Assembly: GCA_036172665.1 (NCBI GenBank)
Contig: CM069876.1
Coordinates: forward strand, 36,425,001 to 36,489,000
Reading direction: 5' to 3'
From: Prosopocoilus inquinatus
Lineage: Eukaryota; Arthropoda; Insecta; Coleoptera; Lucanidae
Length of the DNA: 64,000 nt
Shown here: in pieces, positions 22,494 through 33,253 of the stretch
Layout of the letters: every line of letters begins with the position of its first letter
How positions within the stretch are numbered: position 1 is the stretch's first letter
Notes under the pieces: generated by a model
What the model was told of the DNA's origin: nothing
The model's input: only the letters and a program-made list of their open reading frames with translations
Database searches by the model: none
Program-made: the position numbers and the translations under genes

Positions 22494-23973
22494 TGCTATT
22501 CATGGCTTTCTTAATCTCTGCTTAGGTTTGATTCGACCATTTTGATGTTACTCGATCTTCACGTGTGTTTATCGCTTGCGGTTGTTTATTTCCACATTTT
22601 CTCCCTTACAGCAAGTAGTCACGGGCAGATCGAACATTGAATTCGAGCAGGTCTAGTTATCGCCTTGGTTAGTATCGAAAACACTGTTTCATTCTCGACT
22701 GGCGTCGCAGTGGCTGTTGTGCAAAGCTTCGTAGGAACCGTTTTCCTTTGAAAGCAGTTTCAACTCCGGCGATTTCCGGAATCCCCTGTCGACGTCACGT
22801 TGTACTTCTGAGAGGAAGCGTAAGATTTTTTCATCTCATTTTTTTTTCTTGGCAACATGTTGTGTGACATCGCATCTTGGTGTGGATTTTCAGGGGTTTG
22901 TCGCGGGGTAAATCGGCAACGTGGGCGATTTTCATGCCATTTTGGGGTCAAATGTTGCTTGAACTTTTCAAATGCGAACTCTGCGGGAGGGATATATTTA
23001 TTCGGATGTAACAATTTCTCTGCTTAACTGCCGCAACGCTTTACTATTTTTTTCTTTTTAAGATAGAATCTATTTACCCAGTTTATGTTCCGTATATCTA
23101 ATTTTTGCTGGTGTGTGTCAAGTTAGTTGGCTCAAATTCAGAGAGCGTAACGTCTTAATATTGGAGTTTTTCTCCATTCTGTTTTTTTTGCTTTTCATGG
23201 ACATTTTGTCTGGCGCGCTTCACGCCACAGGTTTTTGTATATGCAAAGAATGTGTAAGCTGCGCGAGAGTACTCTCGCTAATGCGCCAATGCTTTTTTCG
23301 TTAGGCTCTGAATAGTATAATATTTTAGATACTTCTACAACCTGTTTGTTATAAATAAATGTACTTCTTTTACTGGATCTGAACATATTTCATTTCACGA
23401 TATGCACACTTGTGGGAAGGAATCCAAACGTCACTTTTTATATTTTTCTGTCAAGTAGCAAACGTTGCCTTAATTTCTTTTTTATCTTATAAAATATTCT
23501 CAATAAAATGGAAATAAATTCTTCATATTAAAAATATCCCTCCTTTCTTCAGAAGTCGTTCAATGTTGGAAGATATTCGGAATCATTCCTAAAGTAATTG
23601 TTTATTAAGACCGGTCGCAATTTCGGTGCGTTTAATAAACACGAAATTGGCCGCGTTCGGGCAACAAAAATGAGTAATTTCGTTTAATTTGAGAGAACGA
23701 GCGGTGAACAGAAGTAAACGGCTCTTTATTGCTTCATCGGAGGAAATAATAAATAAATTCGGAGGAGCCGGTTAAATTCCGAGGCGTGTAATCTCCCCGA
23801 TTTAAGGAAAGCAATATCACCGTACCAGCCAGGCGAAATTAATTAATTTATAATTTGAATGTACAGTTTGATGAGTATTGGATTAAACGTTATTAATATT
23901 TAAAAGCAACCTTCATCTCGAAACTAAAATGTCTAATAGTAAGTTTGTACCTACATTTTCTAATTGTATTAGT
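22494..23973. other. Unassigned DNA, GC-richer at 23.6-23.85 kb
   Basis: An 84-codon minus frame (22760-23014) and others have no recognised motif. 23600-23840 is GC-richer (GGAGGAGCCGGTTAAATTCC near 23761). No repeat partner was found in the window. Confidence 0.35.
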
Positions 23974-24305
23974 CGAGATTTGAAATTTCTTATAAATACC
24001 GCCATCTCTTGTCACACGAGCAAACCCTTTGCTTAACTCTTCGCTGATTGGCGCATCACTTTTCTCTTTTTGATTTTAAGTTTGCTCCCTCACAATCTTC
24101 AGTCGCTTCCTCTAATAGTGCTCTGTATTTAGTAAGAGCGCACGAGCAGCAGTAGTTCCGAACTGATTTGGGACTGCATAGGTATCTACAAACCCAATAG
24201 GTATCAAGAAGAAACAAACGATGCACCAGTCAGAGACAAGCTGAGCAAAGGAGTTAACTGTTGTGATAAGAGATGGCGGTGTCTACAAGAGATTTCAAAT
24301 TTTGA
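23974..24305. mobile_element. Foldback element, about 75-bp arms
   Basis: The left arm starts GAGATTTGAAATTTCTTATA and continues ACCGCCATCTCTTGTCACA, AGCAAACCCTTTGCTTAACT. The right arm is the inverse: GAGCAAAGGAGTTAACTG, TGTGATAAGAGATGGCGGTG, GAGATTTCAAATTTTG. The centre contains AGTAGTTCCGAACTG and TACAAACCCAATAGGTA. No clear target duplication was seen. Confidence 0.7.
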
Positions 24306-25010
24306 TAAATAAAATTGATACTAACAATTAGGAAGTAGTTTTCTTATATAAGGAAACATTATTAATAAATTTGTCAGGGATATATATTTGGAAATTGCAT
24401 TCATTATGTAAGTGTGAGCCCGAATGTACTACATGCATATTTAAATGAAACACGTAACAATATATTACCGGGGGACTTGCTCTGCCATCCATAACAGTGT
24501 CACATGTGCATGTTCCGGCTCGTGCACACATGAAATTCCACTAATAATAAATTGCTGATTTATAATCTTAATAATTTCGACCGTTAATTCGGATTTCGGC
24601 GCTTCATAACCGGAAGCGGGGAGCGAGAGAATCCCCGCGAAAATTATGGGAAAAGTTTCTTCGGCTTTATTCTTTTCAATTGTTCCGAGCTGTTAAACTC
24701 TCGTAACTCAGGACGCCCGACTCCGTTAAAGACTGCGCCGGAAGTGAGGCGGAAGCGGAAGTATCACACTTTTATTTATTTAAATGATGCAAATCATTAA
24801 GCTAAACTTCCGCGCGTGCAAAGCTAAGCGAAAATCGAAAAGCTTCATAAAAAAAAATATTGCAACTGTGTTTCGATTTGCATCGGATGCAACTGATGAC
24901 GATACTCAGGCACACACTAATATCAATCGATGAGCGATGTGAACATGTCACACGTGAACACGCAAGTTTAATTAAGGGTTGACCGTAAGCCATAAACAAC
25001 TACGTTCTAC
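24306..25010. other. Spacer with GC-richer block
   Basis: 24590-24780 is GC-richer (GGAAGCGGGGAGCGAGAG; GCGCCGGAAGTGAGGCGG). No gene or repeat recognised. Confidence 0.35.
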
Positions 25011-25815
25011 AGGGTGTCACAAAAGCGTGTTCTCAGGAAATATCTCGATAACTACTGAAGATACAAAAAAAAGTTTCACAATATTTTTGTTTTCAATTTT
25101 TGAGGTTTACGATACAGAATTATTTTCATTTATACAGGATGAATCATAACAGTGGTGCTGGATGCAGCTTTTTTTATTTCAAATGGCACACCTCAATAGT
25201 CCCTGAATAGTCTTGACTGGTGACTAATGACTAAATTAGTCACTGGTCATGACTGGTGACTAATGATTAATTGAATTGAAATTCACACCACGTCATATGA
25301 GACTTAAGCCACTACCTATTTAAAACCTGTTATTTAATATAAGGTACTCAGTGGCATAGCTAGAGGGATTCCAGGTATTGTAATGCAATCCGGCGCTAAA
25401 GGGCCACAGGTGTCTGCCGTACAGTGCTCCGAAGACAAGAAATATTTTCGAATAAGCAAATATATTTTCCTATAATAGTTTTTTTTTAACATATACATAT
25501 CTAATTTAAGAAATTGTAACTTGTTAAATGAATTAAATATGACATCTAACTAATCTGTGCATTTCAAGGCTGCTTAACATATTTTCGGGCGTTTCCTTCA
25601 ATTTTCGTTATAGGATTAATGCTTGAAGAATACATGAATGGTTTCTTGACTACAGAAAACTCGAGGTATTGACAGGGTTCGGAACGAGCTATATTGATTA
25701 TAAAAAATTACTTTCTTTGCAAATAGTTCATAAAAGTTAAAGTTAAAATTTAGTGATTTAGTGACCAGTTTAGTGACATTTCATTTCATTTGAAAATTAT
25801 TTATTAGTCTTCAAT
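25011..25815. repeat. Solitary TACAGGGTGTCAC end and GACTAAT-rich DNA
   Basis: TACAGGGTGTCACAAAAGCG starts at about 25011 and resembles the end of a TA-targeting DNA element, but no opposite end is evident. At 25212-25270 and 25745-25780 GACTAAT, TAGTGAC and TGGTGACTAATGA strings recur, matching the sequence beyond the retrotransposon at 26850-27020. Confidence 0.45.
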
Positions 25816-26845
25816 TTATAATAATAATATTAATAATAATAATTTATTTGTGATAAATACAAAAAAGTATTTCACACGTCATATATAGCATATGTGTATA
25901 AAACAATGTAAAACATAAAGTTATACAGTCAAAATCAATCACATAGATAATACATGTAGGTATTTTAAAAGACATGAGAATGCTCAAGAAAGTCGTCGAT
26001 GGAATAAAAGGAATGCGTTATCAAATACTGTTTGATGATAGATTTGAATTGTGGTAAGGTTTTTTGACGGATTTCACGTGGTAACTTATTGAAAAGTTTG
26101 ACCGCATAATAATTGCTGCCATAACGAAACCTATTCAATCTGTGTTGTGACATCACTATATCAGATTTAAACCTGGTGTCATATTCGTGGTTGTTTTGGT
26201 GATCAATGAAATTATTAATATTAGATTTTATAAAGAGTAAACATTCTAAAATGTAAAGTGATGGAAGTGTTAATATTTTCAGTTTTTTGAAGGTTTTCCT
26301 AGAGCTATCTCTATACCGCAAGCCACCCATAATACGTATTGTTCTTTTTTGAAGTATAAAAATTCTTTTGGCCTCAGAACAATGGCCCCAGACTAAAATT
26401 GCATACGATATAACTGATTGAAACAGACCGTAGTAAGCAGATAAAGCACTATTCCAAGGAACAAAAATTTTTAAATGTCTTATGAGATATATTACTTTAG
26501 TGAGTTTGTTCGCAATGTATTCTGTATGTTCGTGTCATTGTAAAGTGGAATCCAAATATACTCCTAGATATTTGATGGACTTCACACTGTCAAAGTTATC
26601 TGTTTGAAGGTTCAAATTTCTCAGAGAGAATTTCATGTAATGCGTTTTTTCATCATTTAAGCTAAGTTTGTTGCTTAAGAACCAATTTTTAATACTTGTT
26701 ACAGCTTCCGCCAAGTTCTGAGATCCATTAATGAAACTAATATCTCTGTTTAGTAGCGTTGTCTCATCCGCGAATAGTTATCTTAAAATTGGGAACACAT
26801 CGATCAATATCATTAATATACAACAAAAACAAAATCAGACCTAGA
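25816..26845 (-). mobile_element. 5'-truncated non-LTR retrotransposon
   Basis: Only the 3' half is present. It starts inside the reverse transcriptase (about 26842), runs through the RT C-terminus to a stop at 25965, and ends in a short TTATTATTATTAATATT tail near 25820. A microsatellite-like tail is known from several LINE clades (CR1-like among them). The flanks (ATGACTAAAT before, AAGACTAATAAAT after, on the minus strand) could be an imperfect target duplication in GACTAAT-rich DNA. I assign it to the broad Jockey/CR1 group of APE-type LINEs, clade uncertain. Confidence 0.75.
25965..26842 (-). pseudogene. Reverse transcriptase fragment of a non-LTR element
   Basis: Translating the minus strand gives, in order, a GLILFLLYINDID block (palm), LFADETTLL at the position of the catalytic YADD box (Y to F, second D to E), NWFLSNKLSLNDEKTHYM, a SIKYLGVYLDSTLQ block ending in TGA where such proteins have W, HEHTEYIANKLTKVIYL, YGLFQSVISYAILVWGHC, and a C-terminal tail from 26330 that includes LPREIRQK and runs to the stop. 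There is a frameshift near 26785 between YINDID and FADE, and one in-frame stop near 26540. The gene is therefore dead and lacks the endonuclease and the RT N-terminus. Such a protein would copy LINE RNA into DNA at the target site. The order and spacing of motifs make the family sure; the clade is not. Confidence 0.8.
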
Positions 26846-27029
26846 ATTTAGTCATTCATTATTATTCATGATTGAATTTGGTCGACTAATAATCAATTTT
26901 TTATTCAAAGACTAATACTAAAATATGATTGACGATTAACAACTAAATTAGTCATGATTGACTTAGTCATGACTAATTTAGTCGTTTAGTTTCAGTCAAG
27001 ATGAAAAATTTATTCGACTAATGCCCAAC
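26846..27029. repeat. GACTAAT/ATTAGTC-rich degenerate repeat
   Basis: GACTAAT, TTAGTCATGA and their complements recur about every 10-25 bases (for example 26951-27000). It continues the pattern at 25212-25270, so the retrotransposon appears to have landed inside it. Confidence 0.6.
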
Positions 27030-28051
27030 ACTGGTAAAGCACCACTAATCCGAACCTCCACTAATCCGGATATCCTTGTAATCCATATAAAATTAAAAAT
27101 TGTATTTTTTATATTATGTACCTTGTAATCCGGACGGATCATGGATTGCCTAATCCGGATCGCAGATTGTATGAATAGCATGGAAACCCGATTAAGTGTG
27201 GATCATAAAAAGGGAAATCCCCGAATCAGGTAGAATCAATAGGACACAAAAAAGACCACACAAAACGTCAATGTCAATGGGAAAGCGCTAAGCAGAGCAG
27301 ACTCTCTTTTCGAAAAACATATTAAATATTTTTGAAATCACGAAAAAAAGATCTTTCTTTTAGCCAACAATACACAGGCTGTTCCATTAAAAAAAATAAA
27401 ATTATATATTTTTTTAGGTTAAAGTAACTTTAAATTTAAAGTCTGATCATGAAAGCGGCCAAAAGGGCCGATTTCATAATAGGACTTTAAATTCAAAGTT
27501 ACTTTAACCTAAAAAAATACATTAAGGGCCGTTTTCATAATCAAGACTTCAAATTTAAAGTTACTTTAACCTAGAAAAATACATTTGTTTCCCTATACTT
27601 AAAGTGACTATAATTAAAGCTTCCTTAAAGTCTGATTATGAAAACGTTCATAATTTCCCTATTCTTAAAGTGACTAAATTAAAGCTTCCTTAAAGTTCCA
27701 TTATGAAAACGGCCATAAGGGTCATAAGGGCCGTTTTCATAATCAAACTTTAAATTTAAAGTTACTTTAACCTAAAAAATACATTTGTTTCCCTATACTT
27801 AAAGTGACTTTAAATTAAAACTTCCTTAAAGTCTGATTATAAAAACGAATCCTTCAACTTTTGCATTTAAAGTTTTTCCCTATCTGGTAAAATAAGGGTA
27901 TCATCTATGTATAATATTTGTTTAATAAATGTTTTGCCATTTATTACTCCTTTACTTGATCATTTGAATATTGCTCCCACAATCCGGATTTTTCACTAAT
28001 CCGAATTTCAAACTTCAGTAGAAATTGATCCGTATTAGCGAAGTTTTACTG
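27030..28051. mobile_element. Pogo-like DNA element, interrupted by MITEs
   Basis: The left end CTGGTAAAGCACCACTAATC, then CCTCCACTAATCCGGATA, mirrors the right end ATCCGTATTAGCGAAGTTTT followed by ACTG|TA at 28051. CTAATCCG-type subterminal repeats recur (27053, 27150, 28003). Ends of the form CAGTAAAACyTCgCTAATCCG are typical of the pogo group of Tc1/mariner. No transposase frame remains. The region 27405-27850 is filled by MITEs of another family. Confidence 0.6.
27405..27850. mobile_element. Cluster of GGGCCG-ended MITEs
   Basis: About four partial or complete copies abut one another. Left ends GGGCCGATTTCATAAT or GGGCCGTTTTCATAATC lie at 27468, 27526 and 27729. Right ends GATTATGAAAACGTTCAT or ATTATGAAAACGGCCAT lie at 27636 and 27697. 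Shared blocks are AAATTTAAAGTTACTTTAAC, CCTAAAAAAATACATTTG, CTTAAAGTGACT and AAAGCTTCCTTAAAG. The closest relatives are at 20841-21029 and 16222-16459. Confidence 0.75.
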
Positions 28052-29026
28052 TACATGTTTGAAGTTACCTTTATTTGATGGCTACTCGAATTATAAACGC
28101 AACTAAAATACTTTATAAGCTCATAAAATTATGTAATTATAAGCATAACCTCTGAACTGACATTCGTCAACCAATTTGACCAACCGCCGTCAAGAAAACA
28201 AAATGTTCCTATGTTCATTGCAAAAGAACGCAGATTCTTTTCTCTTTCAAGTTTCTTTTTCGTGTCTAAGAATCAAAACAGAAAAAATAGAATAAGATAC
28301 ACATTTTGGCTCACTTGTCCAACTGGACGCGTGCGCTCAAATCACGTCTTATGAAACTTTTTTTAAAACACTATTAAAACGTCATCTCTTGGAGGCCAAC
28401 GTTTTAATAATTTTATTTATTTTTTTCGAACTTCAAACTTGAAGTTAGCAAACAGAAGCACATTTATTATTTCTTCTTGTCTTTTAAATATCAACCAATT
28501 TAATGTAACGCCATCTATTAACAACGTAAGCACCAATTACTTTTTCGTATTTATTTATTTATTTTTTCTAATTTGATTTCATGATTTTTAGTTATTTAAA
28601 AAGCAATCTCTTGGAGCTTAACGTTTGTAATAATTTTTAATTGTGACTTAAATTAAGAATATTTTTAAAATAAGCAATTTTGCGTTTGCTCATATTCAGA
28701 GATGATTTTTATTTATTTATTTATTTATTTATAAACAAATTCTAAGTGATGTCATCTGGTGGAAAGAAATATTTACAACTTTGCTTAAATATTAGTTTAC
28801 TATCGTTGTTAATAAAATAAGAGTCAGTTTGTTTTCGCTTGTTCCGTAAAATAAAAAATCAAAATCAATGTTGACTTTAAATTGGTACCATTGTGGTATA
28901 GAGAATTCTCTAAAACTATTGTCTTCCTTGTAGCATTTACGACATTTATATTTGTTCTCTTTATTTTTCAATGCGCTTTTTTTACTTGAGGATTTTTTTT
29001 AATCTGAACACACTATGCCGGATGAT
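28052..29026. other. AT-rich DNA with a decayed dispersed repeat
   Basis: 28052-28150 and 28380-28560 resemble 20446-20550 and 21170-21310. A (TTTA)n tract lies at 28711-28731. No gene seen. Confidence 0.4.
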
Positions 29027-29165
29027 CATTTTCAATCCTGAACATAGGAGGTTAGCATGACTACCCTTGATAATGACAATTTTAATTAAAATCATTAAAA
29101 ATCTCAAAAAAAAATTCATTATCAAGAGTAATCATACTAACCACCTAGGTTTCGGATTGAAAATG
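29027..29165. mobile_element. Foldback MITE
   Basis: CATTTTCAATCCTGAACATA, GGAGGTTAGCATGACTACCC and TTGATAATGA on the left are inverted as TCATTATCAAGAGTAATCAT, ACTAACCACCTAGG and TTCGGATTGAAAATG on the right. Arms of about 52 bp, centre AT-rich. No certain target duplication. Confidence 0.75.
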
Positions 29166-30506
29166 TTATTATTGTGAATTACAACCGTTAAAAACTGATT
29201 TTATTTTCAAATTCCGAACTAGTTCGAAGACGATAGAAAGAATAATCGGCGCGCCGATGCGTTAAATTGGCCCTTATTATTTCAGGGGCGGGTTAATAGG
29301 GCCTTATTCCGTTCGATCTTCCGCGTTCGCAGCTTCTTCGTCGGAATATTAATCGGAACCGTTGAAACGCTGCGGTTTTTGCGGCTCTCCGAGTTTAGAA
29401 TTCAATTAACGCCGGAATGTCGAACCCCCTGTTTCTAGTCTCTCATTAACTCTAACGAATGCTATTTCGAAAGAAAAAAAATCACTATTACTAAAATCAG
29501 AGAAGTTGGTTTCACTTCACTGAAGAAGACAATGTCGAGATGTTCGTTGTGATGTGCGTTGAAATGTTTGGCAGTACGTTAAGGGAGACCCAAACCCAAG
29601 TGGTCGTGGTGGCGGTGGCGACGTTTAACGCAACTTGTGAAATCAAGCGCGGTCCACTTTCTTAATGTAATACAAGTCTTAAGCCAAAATGCAAATAATT
29701 CCGTAAGAGCCAAATTTTCTGGAGTGATGCGGTTCCGATTGGTGCACGTTGTTGCATTGAAAATAGGTAAATAAGAAAATACCGTCCGGCTGGCATGAAG
29801 CGGACCGAGTAGGATAAGTGCGCATTCGCCTTTATGAAGAATTCGGAAAGATAAGGATAGTGTTATTGAAAAACTACGAAAGATAGAAAGGGAGACGTGT
29901 TCTATAGTCATCGGTTCCTTCACATCAACTCAGGTTGAGATTGACTGCCTTGCTACCGTGTCATGGCCGCTCCAGTGTGTGGAGCCCTTTAAGCAGTTTT
30001 TCGTAAAAACATAAACTTAAAAAAAAAAGATAAAAATACCTTCTACGAATATTTTTCTTTCAGGAAGGCGATATGAGCAAACAAGTAGGTAGGTATGTGT
30101 AAAGCGTTTGCCTTGTTTTCAGAGCGCGCATATTTGTTTTCTTGTACCTTCGAAATTAAATTCCGTTTATTTCTCACGTAAACCAGCCAACTCGCGCTCG
30201 TATTTCCGAACTCGATCCCGGTGAAATAAGCAAACAAGAGCAGCTAATGTGGGTCAGAGCTCGTAAACGTTTGCCCCATCCCACAGGAGGTGCATGGTGA
30301 TGTTCGAATTTCGATTTCCGAACTCGTAAGTCTTAAGTGCCGAGAGCCAACGAGGCGATATTGCTCTATACTCAAACGGGGGCATATAAATACGAAAAGG
30401 GCGACCTCATAGTATCCCTTCTATTCGACGGTAAGAATGAATCCATTAACAAACAAGTGAGAACTCACAGAAGTTACAAAAAAGTTACGGTGCGTCATTG
30501 GGTGTT
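29166..30506. other. GC-richer block and spacer
   Basis: 29225-29430 is GC-richer (CGGCGCGCCGATGCG near 29247). A 114-codon minus frame (29579-29923) has no motif. At 30385 TATAAATA, with TCATAGT 22 bases later and a GTAAGA donor-like site at 30433, could be a second small promoter, but support is thin. Confidence 0.3.
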
Positions 30507-30641
30507 GTGATTAGCAGAAATAGGAATTCTTACGGGATGACGAAAGCAAGCGTAGTCAACGAAGCGCTATGCCGTGTTTCTTTACGTGTCCGAATGCGCG
30601 TACTTCGTCATCCCGTAAGAATTCCGCTGTCTGGTGATTAG
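30507..30641. mobile_element. hAT-type MITE with perfect 8-bp target duplication
   Basis: GTGATTAG at 30507-30514 is repeated exactly at 30634-30641. Between them a 119-bp element starts CAGAAATAGGAATTC and ends GAATTCCGCTGTCTG. The arms GGAATTCTTACGGGATGACG (continuing AA) are perfect over 22 bp. An 8-bp duplication with CAG...CTG ends is the hallmark of the hAT superfamily. It is far too short to encode a transposase. Confidence 0.85.
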
Positions 30642-30677
30642 CGCGCAAATAATAATGCGAATAAAGAGGATGTACCT

Positions 30678-30759
30678 CGTCTTGTTCCCCTACTATGCCC
30701 ACCTGCCCTGCTCTATATGATTATATAGAGTAGGGTGGGCATAGTAGGGGAATAAGACG
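30678..30759. repeat. Near-perfect hairpin, about 36-bp arms
   Basis: CGTCTTGTTCCCCTACTATG, CCCACCTGCCCTGCTCTATA is followed after a 6-bp loop by TATAGAGTAGGGTGGGCATA, GTAGGGGAATAAGACG. Only a few mismatches. No target duplication identified. Confidence 0.8.
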
Positions 30760-31531
30760 TTTAATCAAACGATTATACAACCTGTTACTTAATATTATGT
30801 ACTTATTTACCAAGATCGATTTTAAGTCGAAAAGTTTATATGAATATGACCGTAGGCATATCCTAAAATGAACGCTTAGATTTAGTAACGGATATATTCA
30901 ATATTTTCAAGAATTTGATCAAGTTTTTCGAAAAACGCAAATATTTTTAATACTACAGAGTGTTTGCAAAAAGCTGGGCAAATGCCAACTTTATTTTTTT
31001 AAATGGAACTTACCACATGTCAAAAGGCAGCTGTTTTCTAGATAATGTCACGTTTGAAAAATTATACTCTACATTTGTTTTTTACTTTTGGTTTTACATA
31101 AAATTCAACCGCGTTTAAATTGACAAAATTGTTTAGTTAGCATTTCGCAAGCATGGTCAGCGACACGGGCTTAATTGGTGTGGATAGTGTCTAGCGTGAA
31201 GCATGCTGCCAATAATTGAAATTCAAGTTGTAAAACTTATATGCAATGCTACACCAAAGGATCGTATTTCATTCAAAGCAATTAACGCGCTCGCTCATTA
31301 ATTACGTTTCGACGAAACGCTGACGTTTTTGGGGACATGAGTCTTTGGACCCGAACTTTTAGAAAACGTACTTTGTACGTCTTGGTCAATTGTAAACCAA
31401 TTAAATTATTTTTAAATCCGTACCATTAATTAATTGTTAGGCAGTAGCCAATGATGTAGAAATGAGTACGGCAGTGAGTTAGTCAAAACGTAATGTTGGC
31501 CTCGGGTATATGCTAGTTGATATTTTATATA

Positions 31532-32496
31532 CAGTGTGTCCACGGATCGACTTAACAAGAGGAAAAACTTTTTTAATATCAACTTTACGCAAAAAACTTA
31601 TTCTTTACAGAAAGTTCTGCTTGTCAAGAAAGTCCGGAAACAATGCTTAAATTTAAGTTTCGAACTACAGTCTGTCTAAAATGTCCAAATTTCTAAATTT
31701 TATGTTGCAGAAATCAAAGTAACGTTTTTATTATGAAACGCTTTTCGAGAAACGGTTACATTGAACAATTTTATAATAAATGCGGTGCTCTTAGAGAACA
31801 AGCAGCTGACATTTTTACTAGATAAGTTTTAACATTTAGTATGATTATTAGCAAGAATGATGACTAGGAAAGAACGCGTTTATTTGATAATATGTAACGG
31901 AATTGGTAATGTCTCCTAAGAATATGCAATTGATCTTTCTCATGAAAAGTTTCCCGATACAATGATGTCACGTGAACCATTCCGATTGCTTTTAAAAAAA
32001 ATCGATGAAACCAGATTAGTATTGGATGTGAAGGAGTCGAAGAAAATACTATTAGCAATAAGTAGGATAGTAGAAAACCTTTCAAAAATATGTAATTTTG
32101 AGGCACTTTGATTTTCAAAATTCAAATGTGCGTACGGTTTCTGAAGTGTTCAGAAAAGATGAATGTTCGTAGACAGAATGCAAATTTATAAATTCGGATT
32201 TTTGAATATTTTGGACACCTTTAGTCAGGAAAATGTAATGTATGTATGTGTGATTTTCGTCGTCCCTATTGGAAGTTGTTTAGATACTAGAATTTTTGAA
32301 AGCCATTCCTTTTCTGCAACATAAAATTAAGTCAATTTGCATTTTTTTAGGTAGACTGTAATTTAAAATATAAGCATAAGCATTGTTTCTGAAGTTAGTT
32401 GAGAAGCAGAAATTGTTGTAAAGAATAACTTTTTTACGTAAAGTTGATATTAAAAAAACGTTTTTCCTCTTGTCAAATAGATCCATGGACACACTG
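31532..32496 (+). mobile_element. Tc1/mariner-type element, internally deleted
   Basis: TA at 31530-31531 and 32497-32498 flanks a 965-bp element. Its ends CAGTGTGTCCACGGATCGAC and GATCCATGGACACACTG are inverted over about 80 bp (shared GAGGAAAAACTTTTTTAA, ATCAACTTTACG). It sits inside the older element at 30956-32660. Normal length for the family is 1.2-1.8 kb, so much of the transposase is gone. Confidence 0.8.
31857..32111 (+). pseudogene. Tc1-type transposase N-terminal remnant
   Basis: The frame opens with MMTRKERVYLIICNGIGN, has a TAA stop two codons later, then continues in the same frame with EYAIDLSHEKFPDTMMSREP and FRLLLKKIDETRLVLDVKE to a stop at 32111. The layout fits the helix-turn-helix DNA-binding start of insect Tc1/mariner-group transposases: an ERV start, an F..KFP..xxSR..F helix pair and an ETG.V-D-K region. 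The catalytic DDE part is missing. It cannot be functional. The terminal repeats around it agree with the assignment. Confidence 0.6.
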
Positions 32497-32725
32497 TATA
32501 TTTAACATTAAATTATTATTTCATATGTAATTTTCAAGCTTCAATATTTGAAAACATGTAAATAATAAAATTTTAAGCAGGATTGAAGATTACAAAAAAA
32601 ATTGGGAGTTACATTAAAATAAATCAAGCTAACACTCGCCATTTCTTTGTATACACCCTGTGGTATTATGTTTATTTAATAGTTAAAGCTAACTTGTCCT
32701 TATAAAACCGGGCCTTAGCGCCTTA

Positions 32726-32851
32726 GGTCCGATTTCTTCACCTACGGATAAATTTATCTGTCGGGTAGTATCCTTGGTAACTATTATCGACACAATAGTT
32801 TCCAAGGATAATATCTGGCAGATAAATTATCAGGAGGTGTAGAAATCGGGC
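32726..32851. mobile_element. MITE, GGTCCGAT-ended, family with 571-698
   Basis: The left end GGTCCGATTTCTTCACCT is inverted as AGGTGTAGAAATCGGGC. The core (GTAGTATCCTTGGTAAC, GACACAATAGTTTCCAAGG, GCAGATAAATTATCAGG) matches the copy near the left edge of the window. TTA precedes it. Just before, ACCGGGCCTTA at 32707 looks like the right end of yet another GGGCC-type element. Confidence 0.65.
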
Positions 32852-33129
32852 GGTAGTAAACTAATCGACATATCTAAATTGATTTATTATTAATTCATTC
32901 CGCTACTAATAAATAACTAATATCAATATGGAGCAACTTAACGAGCAAATTTTTTCTTTATTTTCACGTTAACTCTGTTAACCGTAATTAAATTTAAACA
33001 AAGAGGGCTTTTTTCAATTCAATAACCCTCCAAACGGTCCTTCGTGAAGTTTTACTGAAATTGATTTGAAAAAAACATTAAATGCATAAAGCTTTCTGCA
33101 ATCTAATCGATTCGCAAGCTTTATACTTA
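32852..33129. other. AT-rich spacer
   Basis: No feature recognised. Confidence 0.4.
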
Positions 33130-33253
33130 GAGCCAGTTTTCCAAAGTTTAACTTTAAGCTCAGTTTCATTCCTATGGTAACAATTGTAAGGACAAATTGT
33201 TTCTATAGAAATAAAACGGAGCTTAAAGTTAAACCTTGATTGAAAAGCTGTTT
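33130..33253. mobile_element. MITE, GAGCCAGT-ended, family with 37365-37481
   Basis: TTA on both sides (33127-33129 and 33254-33256). The left arm GAGCCAGTTTTCCAAAGTTT, AACTTTAAGCTC is inverted on the right as GAGCTTAAAGTTAAACCTTG. The core CTATGGTAACAATTGT and TTCTATAGAAATAAA is shared with the copy at 37365. Confidence 0.65.

Larger units (their letters stand above)
30956..32660. mobile_element. Outer terminal-inverted-repeat element with nested insert
   Basis: The left end CAGAGTGTTTGCAAAAAGC, then TGGGCAAATGCCAACTT and TTTTTTTAAATGGAACTT, matches the complement of the right end (CAGGGTGTATACAAAG, AAATGGCGAGTGTTAGCTT, ATTTTAATGTAACTCCC). TA lies at the left border and TG at the right. About 0.74 kb remains once the nested element at 31532-32496 is removed. 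No protein is recognised in the remainder. Confidence 0.6.

Noticed and set aside
30385..30440. TATAAATA with initiator-like TCATAGT and GTAAGA donor
   Set aside because: The TATA-to-initiator spacing (about 24 bp) is short and no exon follows, so I do not list it as a promoter.
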